Part shown: positions 49,601 to 61,914 of the stretch, piece by piece
Layout of the letters: each line of letters begins with the position of its first letter
Position numbering within the stretch: the stretch's first letter is position 1
Assembly: GCA_019426215.1 (NCBI GenBank)
Contig: CM033408.1
Span: 5,087,077-5,151,076 of the forward strand
Length of the DNA: 64,000 nt
Reading direction: 5' to 3'
Source of the DNA: Buddleja alternifolia
Taxonomy: Eukaryota; Streptophyta; Magnoliopsida; Lamiales; Scrophulariaceae
Position numbers and translations under genes: made by a program
Notes under the pieces: model-generated
Database searches by the model: none
Told to the model about the DNA's origin: nothing
What the model saw: only the letters and a program-made list of their open reading frames with translations

Positions 49601-52600
49601 AATTTGATAACCCGCCAACTAAATACATTAAACCCGACCGACCCGAACCGCTTGGTTTGAAAGGATAATTATGCGGTTTCGGTTTGAGATTTTGTCAACC
49701 TGCATATATCGGGTCGGGTTATTTTTTTGTTTAAAACCGCCCGAACCCGACCGCGTACACCCCTACCAACTAATATTGAATTTGGATTTCGGGGTGCACA
49801 TAAATTCGTAAAACTCGGCCGGATCGTTCAAACCAAGCCAATTCACCTTAACACGGCTGGTTTAAAATTTTAAATAATAATGACGGTTTGAAAATATTGC
49901 AACCCGCCACATTCTGGTCAGATGGTGGGTTTAATAATTGCAACCCGACTACTAATTATATATGTTGCACACAAAGTATTAAATATCGGTTTGTTGTAGA
50001 TTTCGGGGTATTAAATTTACAGAAATTTCGAGAATATTTATAATTTCGGTTTTGATTCTAGAGAAATCATGAAAATTAATAAAAATAATTGAAAATTTTA
50101 AATGAAACTTTGGGTATCTTTAATTTACATTATTATGCATTTTTTACATTAATAATATTGTGTGTATAATGTATATATAATGAGCTTTGTTAATTAGTAG
50201 AGTAAATCCTATGGTGGAAATTTAAAATAAGTAGGATTTGGAAGTAAAATTATAAATAAGTAGCTTTAAAACTTCACTACAACAATACACACACAATTTT
50301 CAAAAAATATATTATTCGGAATCATTGAAATTTCTAGGATTAAAATAGTTATACTCCGTCTCAAGTTAACTTTTCAACTCGATAATTATGGTCCCAAAGA
50401 AAGAAAAGAATATCTAGAATTAATTTTTACATGTTATAATTAAACAGAAATATTTAAATAAAATATAAATAATTTAATATTATCTTTAAATTTTTGGAAA
50501 TTTCGGGTTTCGGTGGATATTTTGCAAAATAATTTAATCTTGTTTTTAAATTTTGGGAAATATCAGGTTTCTATGGAAGTTTGGTGAAATTTTGGGTTTC
50601 GGTCGAAATTTCGACGGATATTCTAAAAATTGGATCGAAAGTTAAGTTTCGCTTCGAGACTCTAGGAAACCTGAAATTTCAGGATTTCGACCAAAATTTA
50701 AGAGGATGGTTGCGCATATATGTACATATAGTTAAAATTTAGCACCAATTTTTGAAAATAATATATACATATTAACTCTCTAACAAAAGCAATTTTATTC
50801 ATATTCATGTCACATTTTATTTATTATTTGGGCAAACAAATTGAATACCTTGTTTGACCACTTATTTTTATGATTTGAAGAAAGTTTCATTTTCCTAAAG
50901 AATATATGTTATATATTTATGATGAATTTAAACAACAGTTTAGTTTTAGTAATATTTGAGAGATTTCACTCATTACAAATTATTATAATAGGATTTTTAT
51001 TTTGTAATACTTCTTATTCTTGTATGTCCCACCTATTCACTTTTTTTAATTTAAATTTACAACAACAACTATGTTATTCAATTTCTTATTTATTAGTTGT
51101 AACTACAAACAACGAAAAAATATAAACATAATTCAAAAATACGCCAACCCGAACCGCTCGGTTTAAAAATATTATTATACAGTTTCGATTTGATATTTTG
51201 TCAAGTCGTACATATCGGGTCGGGTTAATTTTTCCCATAAAACCGTCCGAACTCGACCGCGTATCCCCTAATTGGATTAAATGATATCAACCCCTGGTTA
51301 ATAACATGTCTTATATTCGATCTTTGCCCTTACACTTGCATCGCTCTATGGGTAGATAATAGGGGGGAGATTAGGCTTTTCTTGGACATTTTTACCCCCA
51401 AGTGACAAGATGTGTATTTGGGATTTTTGAAGGTGATTCTTTTTTTGTAAACTAGTTATACTCGATATCCTAAAAATGCTCCAACATGCTAATAAATACT
51501 TAAACTCTGAGAAATTCTTGTCTAAATCAAGTTTGATCAGACCTAAATAATCGTATCTTGATAAGTGCCGTAATGCGTTATGATTAATCTCTTTTCCAAG
51601 AAGTATTACTCACATTTCAAAAATAATTCATTTGCCGACTGATTAACTTGGGTTCGACCAAACTATGATCCAATTTAATGGCGAGTTGAGGACAATTACC
51701 TATACAATTTTGTCATGCCCGGCCCCCTTCATTACATGTTCGGAGAATTTTGTATTTTGAGTGGGGGCAAAATTATAATATTCGTATACTGCATATACCA
51801 AAAATAGAACTACAAGCATTTTGAGGGGCGGTACTTGGTGACTCCTGGGACCTGGAGTCCCGGGAGTACACCCTTCATGTGAATACATATATGGGCCACA
51901 TGTGAATACACACACATGGGGAGAAGGGTGTGGATTGAGTCACCAAATCATTCCATTTTGAGGGGCTTGTTAATAACACCAATTGTCCATGAATTTTGCA
52001 GGTTTGGACATACAGGAATGTACAAGGTGCACATGTTTGGTAACCCTAGTATCATAGTTACCACGGCGGAAGCATGCCGGAAAGTGTTAACCGACGACGA
52101 ATCCTTCAAACCTGGCTGGCCTTCTTCCACATTGAATCTCATTGGAAGGAACTCATTCGTTGACATTTCCGATGAACAACACCGATGGTTACGAAAACTA
52201 ACGGCCGCCCCGGTGAACGGACAAGAACAGTTGTCCGTGTACATGAAATATATCGAAGACAATGTCGTAACGGCTTTAGAAAAATGGGCAGGCATGGGAC
52301 AAATTGAGTTCTTGACTGAGCTTCGAAAGCTTACGTTCAGGATAATTATGCATATTTTTCTGAGCTCGGAGAGTGAGCAAGTTATGGAGGTTTTGGAGAG
52401 GGAGTACACTGCACTAAACTATGGAGTTAGGGCTATGGCGATCAATATACCGGGATTTGCTTATCATTCCGCGCTTAAGGTAATTATTTCCTCGTGTTTA
52501 TTTCGGGGATACTTATAATTTGGTCCGTGATTTTTGCATTAGTTTGATTTTAAGTTGCTCAGATTTAGCTTATTAAAATTCATTTAGGGTGAGTATGGTC

Positions 52601-55448
52601 GAATTGTTGCATAATTGATTTTATAGAATAAATTTTTTTAGAATTGATTATGACGAAGGTTTGAATTTTTGACTTGCAATGAAAAAAAGTCCAATTAGAA
52701 TTATACAAAAGGGGTCAAACACTTATAGATAAATCTTGTTTGCAGTCAAACTCAGATTTTGACTTCTCAATCACGTGCCGGAAGGGGCTCTTAGTACGAA
52801 TGGAGTGCGACACATGCATATGAGTAGAAAATAATATAGTTTTGGTAAATTAAGTTTAAACTTTTTACAATTTTTTTTGGTCCCTTAAAATTGGAACTTC
52901 TTACATTTTTTCCTATCACATATGCGCAAACAATTAATAGAGAGTTGATAGGAAGATTGACTTTGTCGGAGATTTTGGTGGACTCCAACCGAAGGGACTA
53001 CAACTAAACAAGTGACAAAGTTGAGTTGCTATAAATGAAATCATCTCCATTTCATAAACTACTACTATAAACATTGTTCAATATATTCTAGCAGTCAATT
53101 CTCATTTTTGTTAAGTCTGATCCGTACTAAAAGATCCCTTGTTTGATGCTTGTTATGATTCAATCTTTTATTTTTTTTCTCAAAAACGTATTATGTGCTT
53201 AACATGAATATTACCATTTTAGGCACGTAAAAAGCTCGTAGCTGTTCTCCAAGCCATAGTTACTGAGCGAAGGGAACGGAGGAGGAGGAAAACTTGCCCG
53301 ATAGTGAAGAAAGACATGATGGATGCGCTTATGGATGCTGAAGATGAGAATGGTAAAAGATTGATCGATGAAGAAATCATCGACATTTTGGTTATGTACT
53401 TAAACGCTGGCCATGAATCTTCGGGACACATCACTATGTGGGCTACGCTTTTTCTACAAAAACATCCCGATGTTTTCAAAATAGCTAAGGTACGAAAACT
53501 CCATTTAATATCCATCATGACCCCTATATTGTATGTTCGGGTTATTTACACTTTGGTCTTTCATCTTTGCACTAATTTAGTTTTGACCCTACTAGTTTAG
53601 CATTCGTCGGTCTCCAGCCTTTCAACTTTTTGATGAAATCAGTTCGTGCCTTCAGCTCTTTGTTAATTGCTGTGAAGAATGTGTGAAGAGGACTAAAATG
53701 GTAAAAAGTCTAAATATAAGGGACCAAAATTGAAATGAGTTCACATTTAAGAGAGCAAAAATAAAAATATTTTAAACGGTTCCTTTAGTGCTTAATGAAT
53801 TTCAAACATCACGATCATTGTTGATAAAAAAAATTAAAAAAAAAATACTAGAGACTAAACTTGATAAGAGCCAAAGTTAAAGGGACCAGAATTGAATTAG
53901 TGCAAAGTAAGAGACCAAAACGTAATTATCCCTTATATTGATCACTAGTCTCCGGAATTAGCATGAATGACTGTCCTTAATGTTTATTATAAAAACCATC
54001 TTTATATGAATATCCGTCCAGTCTGAGCAAGAAGAAATTGTGAAGAACAGACCATCTGATCAAAAAGGTTTGAGGCTTAAAGAAGTACGACAAATGGACT
54101 ATCTTTCGAAGGTAGGCGTCATCTTTTCATTCTTCTATAACAATTTAGCTTTACCATATCAATTCTTTACATGCTATAAAATCTCCATGATTTGATAGGT
54201 TATCGATGAAACACTTCGTGTTATTACATTCTCACTTACGGTCTTCAGAGAGGCGAAGCAAGACGTCCACATAGGCGGTACGCTACATTTCATATGTTCT
54301 TTTAAATTTATTTTCCTCGGTTTTACACCGATGGCGTTTATGTAATTTCTCGATCTCATTTTTCAGGTTACACAATTCCTAAGGGATGGAAAGTTTTGGT
54401 ATGGTTTAGGAGTGTTCATTTTGACCCTGAAACATATGTTGAACCGAAGAAGTTTGATCCTTCAAGATGGGATGTAAGTTCTTAAACCGTTTTTATTTTA
54501 CCGTCTCATGTAAAAGATATCAAGCAAATTCCTGAAGACACATTTAACGATATAGTTCATTGGAGAAAAACTGTGTTTTGCTGATATCTGATAACTATAT
54601 GTATATTCTAATGTAGGGATTCACACCCAAAGCAGGACATTTCCTTCCTTTTGGTGGTGGAAGCAGATTGTGCCCTGGAAATGATCTTGCCAAGATTGAA
54701 ATTTCTATCTTTCTTCACCATTTTCTCTTGAATTACGAGTGAGTTAAAACGCTTTTTTCCTCTGTGATTTGGGTCATTTCTGTAGGGTCGATTTTCTTCA
54801 GTAGGAGTTAGGTTCAGGGCTGTTCATGCTCCAATGTTCCAGATAGGGAACTAACAGAAATGAAATCAAAGAACTCTCATAAAGGCAAAGTTAGGTGTTT
54901 TCCAACATGAACTTTCCGACGGTCAAGTCAATAACACAATCTAGGGGTAATATTGATCTAAGTGTCTAGCAGAACAATAAATCACGAACCTCAAATGTAC
55001 TCTAAATTAGAGATATTTATAAGTTCTCTCCAAGATAAAGTAGCCCACGCTAGAATGCGGGTGCAGAATCGGGTCGACCAGAACAAAAACACATGGATCC
55101 TCATGGCCCATTGTGATTCTGCTTAAATGCAGAGGTACTTTGGCCATTTAATCAATTTGACCACATCACTTTGGTTTCTGGAGTCCTTCGAAAAGTTTAT
55201 GTGAACCAAATAGGATCGATTTCAGTGAAGTAACAAGTATAAAGGTCTGCAAGGTTAAGCAAAATGTACTATCATTTGACTCTATTTAACGTTTAGTGAT
55301 GTAATAACACTATCTTTGTTGCTGCAGGCTTGAACGTCATAATCCAGGTAGTCCGACGATGTACCTACCGCATACGAGGCCGAAGGACAACTGCCTAGGA
55401 AGAATTAAAAGAGTTTCTACCCAAAATGTACAGACAAGAGATATGTAG
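46665..55448 (+). CDS. KAO: Cytochrome P450 CYP88A, ent-kaurenoic acid oxidase, complete
   Basis: Eight exons with matching phases: 46665-46894, 52002-52479, 53223-53489, 54022-54111, 54199-54277, 54367-54473, 54617-54738 and 55328-55448, giving 1494 bases and 497 residues, normal for the family. Residues 3-24 form the membrane anchor; the hinge reads [18 protein letters not shown]. The I-helix AGHESS is at about 298-303, ExxR (ETLR) at about 359-362, and the heme loop [10 protein letters not shown] puts the cysteine near 436. CYP88A enzymes convert ent-kaurenoic acid to GA12 in three oxidations at the endoplasmic reticulum, a committed step to gibberellins. Sequence such as TAAPVNG and [18 protein letters not shown] favours CYP88A; a related CYP88 with another triterpenoid or diterpenoid substrate cannot be excluded. 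No frame break or lost key residue was found. Intron 1 is 5.1 kb and full of transposons. AATAAA at 55565-55570 is a likely polyadenylation signal. Confidence 0.95.
47736..48184. mobile_element. Tourist-like MITE in CYP88A intron 1
   Basis: The right end, reverse-complemented, reads AAGGCCCTGTTTATTTGTG; the left end reads TGCTCTATTTGGATGTA. TTA occurs at both borders (47733-47735 and 48185-48187). The ends are diverged copies of those at 3803-4314. Confidence 0.5.
48990..49764. mobile_element. TIR element with GGGTGTAC ends, 9-10 bp duplication
   Basis: Ends AGGGGTGTACATAAACCCGC and the complement of AGGGGTGTACGCGGTCGGG. The duplication ACCAACTAAT is at 48980-48989 and 49765-49774. The arms are rich in AACCCGCC and CCCGACCCGA words while the middle is very AT-rich. 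The duplication length fits Mutator-like elements. Confidence 0.75.
49791..51268. mobile_element. Second, diverged element of the GGGTGTAC-end family
   Basis: Left GGGGTGCACATAAATTCG and right (reverse complement) GGGGATACGCGGTCGAG. Blocks AACCCGCCACATTCTGGTC and CGAACTCGACCGCG match the neighbour at 48990-49764. Its middle is longer and may contain a further insertion (about 49985-50720, with repeated GAAATTTCGGGTTTCGG words). Confidence 0.6.
53539..53932. mobile_element. TIR MITE in CYP88A intron 3
   Basis: Left GGGTTATTTACACTTTGGTC and right (reverse complement) GGGATAATTACGTTTTGGTC, continuing through TTTGCACTAATTNARTT in both arms. No certain duplication. It lies between exons 3 and 4. 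Confidence 0.6.
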
Positions 55449-55564
55449 CACATCTCTTTTTGCTCTTTTGGTTCACATAGTTGCTGCATTACTTTGTTCA
55501 ACTACATATTCTGAATTCTCTAGGGGGCAATTTTCCTTGAATTATATGTTAATTGTATGAGAGA

Positions 55565-55570
55565 AATAAA
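55565..55570 (+). terminator. Polyadenylation signal of the CYP88A gene
   Basis: AATAAA 117 bases after the stop codon, in AT-rich DNA with TTGTATGAG just before it. Confidence 0.5.
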
Positions 55571-55631
55571 AACGAAGCAAATTATAATCAATTTTGTTCG
55601 AATCTCTTGTACTTGTGAATCATTAAATATA

Positions 55632-55872
55632 TATAGGATAATTTCATTTACATTCTCCAAATATACACTTTTCCCGATTTTAGTCCCCTACTAACCAACC
55701 TAATCACATTGGATCCTAATGTAAACTTTTTCATCAAATTTGATTCCTCCCATCAAAATTAATAACATTTGGGTTTTAGTGTAATATTAAAAAAATACAT
55801 TTTGCAGCCTCAAAAGCAACTTTAGGCACTTTTCACCCCCAAAAAAAAACTAACACATTACATCTTCCCAGT
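55632..55872. mobile_element. Left arm fragment of a long-TIR element
   Basis: GGATAATTTCATTTACATTC followed by TTTTAGTCCCC, TCATCAAATTTGATTCCTCC and similar words resembles the left arm of element B (6395-7516). No matching right arm was found, so it is truncated. It is interrupted at 55874 by a MITE. Confidence 0.4.
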
Positions 55873-55873
55873 A

Positions 55874-56245
55874 GGGATAATTGCATAAGATCCCCCTGTA
55901 ATAAGCGAAACCTGCGCCAAACTACCCTGTGTTCCATTTTTTGCGTAGCACGTTCTATTTTATTCTGCAAACTCTCATATTTTTGGTTTTTTTTGGTGTT
56001 TTTTTTATATCATAAATATTCTAGATCCTACCCAAATTAAATTATTTATCTATTAGATACGTGTAAGGGGACAAAAATGCATTTGGACTGACATTTATGA
56101 TGAAAAAAAAATACCAAAAAAAAACAAAAAAGGGAGAGTATGCAGAATAAAATAGAACACAAGGGGGGTGCTATGCAAAAAACATAACACAGAGTAATTT
56201 GGCGCAAATTTCGCTTATCACAAGGAGATCTTATGCAATTATCCC
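55874..56245. mobile_element. Long-TIR MITE
   Basis: Ends GGGATAATTGCATAAGATC and its complement, with arms continuing through AAGCGAAAYYTGCGCCAAAYTAC. The inner arms pair over most of the length (TATTTTATTCTGCA, TTTTTGGT), so it could fold into one hairpin. No target duplication evident. Confidence 0.72.
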
Positions 56246-57157
56246 TTTCAAATTATTGTAAAAGTAAGTTATGCCTCAAACCACTTTCCAACTAATGCCA
56301 TATGATGCATCCAGGGGCAAAATGTAGAAACAGGCTAGGGAGAAAGAAAAGTGCATTGTCTTAATTTATGCCACATATATAGATACATATTGCATTAACA
56401 ATGTACATAAAAATAGACATACTCAATAGTTTACTATTACACCTACACCTAATCTGAACCCAGGCCGAGACCTTTTTAATCTGGGGATCGAGACATCTTA
56501 CTAAACACGGGTTCTGGCCTTCTGGGTTGTATCCAAACCTCGATTACATGTGGAATATATTTTGGATCCACCATACACAATAACACAAATAATGTGATTT
56601 TGTCATCTAAATTTCCAAAAAAGAAATAATAATTTGGGAAAATATCACTTATAGTCCCTAAACAATTATGTTTATCTTACTCACACCTCTAAACTAAAGT
56701 TTATTATGTTACTGTCCCCAAAGCAATAATTTTGTCTCACTTTAGTCCTTCCTGATGATTTGTGACCGGAACTGTCTGTCTCAAATTGCACTTTGGTCCC
56801 CGAAGTATCAAATTTGTAATACTTGGTCCCTAAACCCAAAAAAAGCGGAAGTTTTTTAATTTTTGGCAATTTTACAATCTACCTTATTTTAAAGTGTTGT
56901 TATTTAACTTATGTAAATTAGTATATACGTATAGGTAATGTCTCATAGAAGAATAAAAATTAATATTTATTAATATGTAATTCCTAAATTAAAGAATAAA
57001 AGCAACTACCTATTTTAATTGTTATTATTTAGCTAATATATACCAGACACAGGAACCTCATGTGCAGCTGTACAAAATCATAAGTATAAAGGTCCTTTTT
57101 CAACATAATATGGATAAATTACTAAATTGGTTTTTTTTAGCATTCATTGTGAAAAAA

Positions 57158-57672
57158 CTAATTTGTTAGTAGGTTGATTGCTTTAGAAGTTACCAAAGAT
57201 CATAATGCAAAATACATGTCTGAATTTGTGGGGATGGCGGTTAACGAATATTTTCCTTTTATTTTTCCTTTTTTTATGGTTTGTTTTCTATTTTTTATAT
57301 TCTTAACGAATATCATTTGTTGAGATCATATTTTTCCACTAAAAGTATAATTTAAGTGTTATTATTCTATTGGTGTAATAAATATTTAATGATTATTAGT
57401 TAATAAATTTTTACTTATCTTGTTAAAATATTCATCTTATTATTAGAAATTAAAATAACTCAATTATAATTGTGTTGTAATTTGTGAAATTTTTTATTTT
57501 TATTAATTAAAATTAATTAATTGAATGATTAAGTAATCATTTAATTATCTAATGAGTAAAAACTAATTTTTTTTTATCATTTTACTTGGACATTGACTAT
57601 TAGTAAATTTTAGCTAATTAATAACAATCAAATAAGGTAGTTGTTTCTATTCTTTTATTTAGGAATTAATTC

Positions 57673-57710
<38 letters not shown>

Positions 57711-58324
57711 TCAACATTGCCTATAAGTATATACTAATGTATATTAGTTAAATAAAAATAATAATTAAAATAAGGTAAAAATTAATTTGTTAGTAGGTTG
57801 ATTGCTTTAAAAGTTACCAAAGATCATAATGCAAAGTACATGTCTGCATTTGTGGAGATGGCGTATAACGAATATTTTCCTTTTCTTTTTCCTTTTTTAT
57901 GGTTTATTTTCTTTTCTTTTTCTATTCTTAACAAATATCATTTGTTCATTCATAATTATTTATTCCAATAAAAATATAATTTAAGTGTTATTATTCTATA
58001 TAGATAATTAATCTATTGGTGTAATAAATATTTAATTTATTATTAGTTAATAATTTTTTACTTATGTTGTTAAAATATTCATCTTATTATTAGAAATTAA
58101 ATTAACTCAATTATAATTATGTTGTAATTTGTGAAATTTTTTATTTTTAGTAATTAAAATTAATTAATTGAATGATTAAGTAATTATTTAATTATTTAGT
58201 TAATGAGTAAAAATTAATTATTATTTTTTACCATTTTATTTAGACATTGACTATTAGTAAATTTTTGATAATTAATAACAATCAAAATAAAGTAGTTGTT
58301 TCTATTCTTTTATTTAGGAATTAA

Positions 58325-58362
<38 letters not shown>

Positions 58363-58427
58363 CATTTGACATACCTATAAGTATATACTAATGTATATTA
58401 GTCAAATAATAATAATTAAAGCAAGGT
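57158..58427. repeat. Tandem direct duplication of about 0.63 kb
   Basis: Copy 1 57158-57780 and copy 2 57782-58427 share TTTGTTAGTAGGTTGATTGC, AGATCATAATGCAAARTACA, CATCTTATTATTAGAAATTA and an AT microsatellite (57679-57704; 58331-58358) in the same order. Similarity is high, with small indels. Confidence 0.82.
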
Positions 58428-58616
58428 AGACTGTAAAATTGCCAAAAGCGGAAATTTTTTCCCTTTTTTTTTGGCTTTAGAGACTAAAGAGATATAAATT
58501 TGATACTTGAGGGATCAAAGTGCAACTCGAAACCGATAGTTGCGATTACAAATCACCGGAAATGACTAAAGTTAGACGTAATTGATACTTTGGGAGGGTA
58601 GCGTAACAAAATTTAG

Positions 58617-59291
58617 AGAAAATAGCAGATACTCCCCAAACTATGAGATGATGTGCGCTTTGCCCCCCAAACTATTAAAAATTGCACTCAACACCCTAAA
58701 CTATCATATATGTGCACTTTGCCCCCTCAGTCAGTTTCGGGCAGCACACAGGGGGCAAAGTGCTACAAACCGCATAGGTGAGGGGGCAAAGCGCACATCA
58801 CCTCATAGGTGAGGGGGCAAAGAGCACATGTACTAATTTTTTAATTTTTATACTTTTTTTCATTTATTTTCATGTTTCCGGATTTTTGAATTGTCTTTTT
58901 TATTTTTAGAAAATTATGAATATTTGAATTTATACTTTCATGTTTTATTTTTATTTTTCTTATTTTCATATTTGAAAATTATTTATTTCACATCTAGAAA
59001 TAATATTTCAAGAAAAATCTAAATAAATCCCAATATGCATGATTTAAATTGAACGATGAATGGGTAAAAATTTTCCCGAAGCTGACCGAGTGGGGTTAAG
59101 TTAATATTAAGAATATTTGAATTTAAAAAAAAAAGAGAAAATATATGATAGTTTAGGGTGTTGCCCGAAGCTGACCGAGGGGGCAAAGTGCACATATATG
59201 ATAGTTTAGGGTGTTGAGTGCAATTTTTAATAGTTTGGGGGGCAAAGCGCACATCACCTCATAGTTTGGGGGGGTATCTGCTATTTTCTCC
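58617..59291. mobile_element. Mutator-type TIR element nested in the larger element
   Basis: Ends AGAAAATAGCAGATACTCC and the complement of GGAGAAAATAGCAGATACC. The arms contain AAACTATTAAAAATTGCACTC, CACCCTAAACTATCATATAT and TTTGCCCCCT. The 9-bp duplication AAAATTTAG is at 58608-58616 and 59292-59300. No coding region. Confidence 0.78.
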
Positions 59292-59853
59292 AAAATTTAG
59301 TTTAAGGACGTAAGTGAGACAAAAATAATAGTTCAGAGACTATAAGTGACATTTCTCAAGCTAAGCCTAGTTTTAAGCGGAAAAAAAAGATCGAACAATT
59401 ATCTCGGTCTGATTAAGAACCTGAATCAAAACTTAAAGTCCCGATACTCTTTAAGATTTTTACTACAAATTAAAAAAAAAAAAATTACAAACAGTCGATC
59501 TTGCACAACATATGCTGAGGATTAATTCTTGAAAATTGAAACCTGAAAAAAATATTCAACAATAGCGGCGGGGGTATTAAAAATACCCATGATACGATCA
59601 TGTGGTGTTGTTTGCCACATGATTTTCCTGCAGAATAAGAAACTTACCTAGATATCTTGTCTATAGCTAGTCAGCTGCCAAAGAATTGGATATATATCTC
59701 AATGAAAGGAACCTTTATTGAAATTAAATTTGGTCGCAGCCAATAAATTAGTACAAAATAATTGAAATTATTGTTTTTTCAATTGATAACTCTTTGAAAA
59801 TTGTAAATCATATGATTAGTTTAAGTTCGGTTGAATTCATCTCGAGCTAGAAT

Positions 59854-60066
59854 TTTTTTATTTTTTTTTCAATTCACGACAAAAGAGAATATTCTAAATA
59901 TCTAGCCCTACAAACCCGGGTTGATAGTTATAATCTTGAGTCATAAAAACTCTATCTAACTCTATAAAGTAGGAGAGAGCCACAACTTGTGGCAGTCTAA
60001 ATTCGAATAACCTCTCATATAAAGTGGGAGGTAGATACCACTAGACCAACATGACTTATAGGTCGG
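59854..60066 (-). mobile_element. tRNA-derived SINE
   Basis: On the minus strand an A box TTGGTCTAGTGGTA (60036-60049) and a B-box-like GGTTATTCGAATTTAGAC (59995-60012) head the element, which ends in an A-rich tail (T tract at about 59854-59869). The direct repeat GCTAGAAT flanks it at 59846-59853 and 60067-60074. Confidence 0.65.
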
Positions 60067-60074
60067 GCTAGAAT

Positions 60075-61914
60075 ATTCTTCTAAAATGCCATTATACTTT
60101 TGATATTATAAGGGGGTTTAACACAAGCAAATGAATTTTTTTTAATCCATATCGGATTTGGGTCTAGCTGACTAATAATTAACATGCCTAGGAGAGTAAG
60201 TGGGGATCAAGTCGTGAGCCAAATATAGTTTAAGTTTATTTGAATTTTTATCCAACTTCAAAAATTATGTTTTAGATTGATTTGATGCTACACGAACCAA
60301 CTTTGAATGAATTTTAATCGAGAGTTGAACTCGAGTAGCTTATTTTTTATATTTTTTTAAATAACTGAGTCAAGATCGAGCTGAATTTCAGACCTTACCT
60401 AACAAAAAATGTGTTTAAACTTATTTTCTAAAGTGAAATGGATTTCTCTCAAATGAATTTGAACGATCGACCTCGAGTCGAATATCAAATATGATTTATT
60501 TTACAAAGCTAAATGACGAAATGTTAGGTTCGTTTTTGTCAAGTTATTGAATGCCCAAGTGAGATGGCCCGTCTATTTTATCAGCCCGGCTAGTGTCAGG
60601 CCCAGTCTAGGTCCTTTTCATTCTCCATCAAGTTGCTGGACCTGTCAGTTGAAAATTACGGTTCAGTTCGTTCAGCCTTCTTCTTTCGGCCCATTTCTTG
60701 CATGACCCGGTTTCAGGATCCATGCTCCGACTCATTTTCTTTTCTTGAGGCCCAGATGTTATTTTGTCTTTCTCGAGGGCTGGATTGCAATATTCACCAT
60801 ACATACCCTAGGCCCAAAATAAGATTTTTCCATTAACCCAAAATTCATAATTTGAGATGCTCATATCTCACACAAAATTCATTCAATCACCATTCACTGC
60901 AAGTGCAACATGGGTAATTCTACGTCAGATCGAGTTCAATGGTTTAAACGTGAATTTTGTGTCTATCTTTCTTACATAAGTATGAGTGGGGACCGCACAC
61001 AATATACCGTACTGTGTGAGATATATAACCATTAGGACCATTAGATTCGGACTAGCATATATTTTTCCGTGCAATGCTACTTGCTTTTTGTTCGCAGTCA
61101 TTAATTTATATGGAAATTGCAATTAACTCCATATAAAATTAGCTTGAGTTCAATTGTACCCTATTTAAACTAGAATTTCTCATTTATCATAACCATGCTT
61201 AACATGACTTCCACCAATCAAAACTCCAGATTTTTGACACTACAAAGACTTGCATTCCTTTATCTTTTTCTTTTAAAAAAAAATATTCAAGTTTTTTTTG
61301 AATTACAATGTTAATCAATAATCACCAACCAATTATTAAAAACAGCACTTATGTGAAAGTAGACTCGTCTAGTCTGAAATCTTGGTCATCAAATATCTTT
61401 TTGTTTTTGTCCTTGATCATCAGTTTATAATTTTTTTTAAGCTAGTTAGGTTTCTCATTGGGCATTTCTAGTTTCACGAGACTAATTGGTATTTTGCACC
61501 ATTAAATTGTATTTTTTAGGAGTTGTGGAATCTTTTGTCTTGATTTAGGGGAATTGGCGCATTGATTAGGTTATGTGGTTTGAGCTTTACAACGGACCCA
61601 ATATCTCGAACAGATTGAGAGAAATTGGACATGTTAGTTCTTGGAATGCTTGTCGTGGGTCCGACGACCCTTTCCAATTAAATCTTTCTTTCTTTCCTAT
61701 TGATTTGGTTTGAAGATCTAGTAGATCCATCTATCCTATTATATTGCCCTTGTCTCTGTTATTGACCGAAGGCATTCTTCTAAAGATCTACGTTGGAACC
61801 GAACAACAGCCGACTCTCACTAATTGCTGTACATGTTCATCAATCACGCTAGTGGAACTGGTTGTAATCTGAGATTTTTTTAGTCAAATTTCCACTAAAA
61901 GTGCATCATACCTG
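60075..61914. other. Gene-free spacer
   Basis: Short frames show no domain. CTCGAGTCGA/GAGTTGAACTCGAG-like words near 60310-60480 resemble words in the duplication at 14641-15975 but no boundary could be set. Confidence 0.3.

Larger units (their letters stand above)
46895..52001 (+). other. CYP88A intron 1, 5.1 kb, transposon-filled
   Basis: Bounded by AG|GTCATC and TTTTGCAG|G. It holds a Tourist-like MITE, two related TIR elements with CCCGACC-rich ends, and AT-rich DNA. Stretches 46895-47735, 48185-48989 and 51269-52001 show nothing further that I recognise. Confidence 0.8.
56637..59357. mobile_element. Large TIR element, expanded by duplication and a nested insertion
   Basis: Left GGGAAAATATCACTTATAGTC and right (reverse complement) GAGAAATGTCACTTATAGTC, each followed by CCYTRAAC and TTTTGTCTCACTTWRGTCC-like words. 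Inner arm words CAAATTTGTAATACTTGGTCCCT and its partner around 58495-58515 also pair. The interior has a 0.6-kb direct duplication (57158-58427), and the right arm is split by the element at 58617-59291. No coding region. Confidence 0.6.

Noticed and set aside
51948..52409. 153-codon minus-strand frame
   Set aside because: It is the antisense shadow of CYP88A exon 2.
59995..60049. Second possible tRNA gene
   Set aside because: Tail, flanking duplication and lack of full tRNA arms point to a SINE head.
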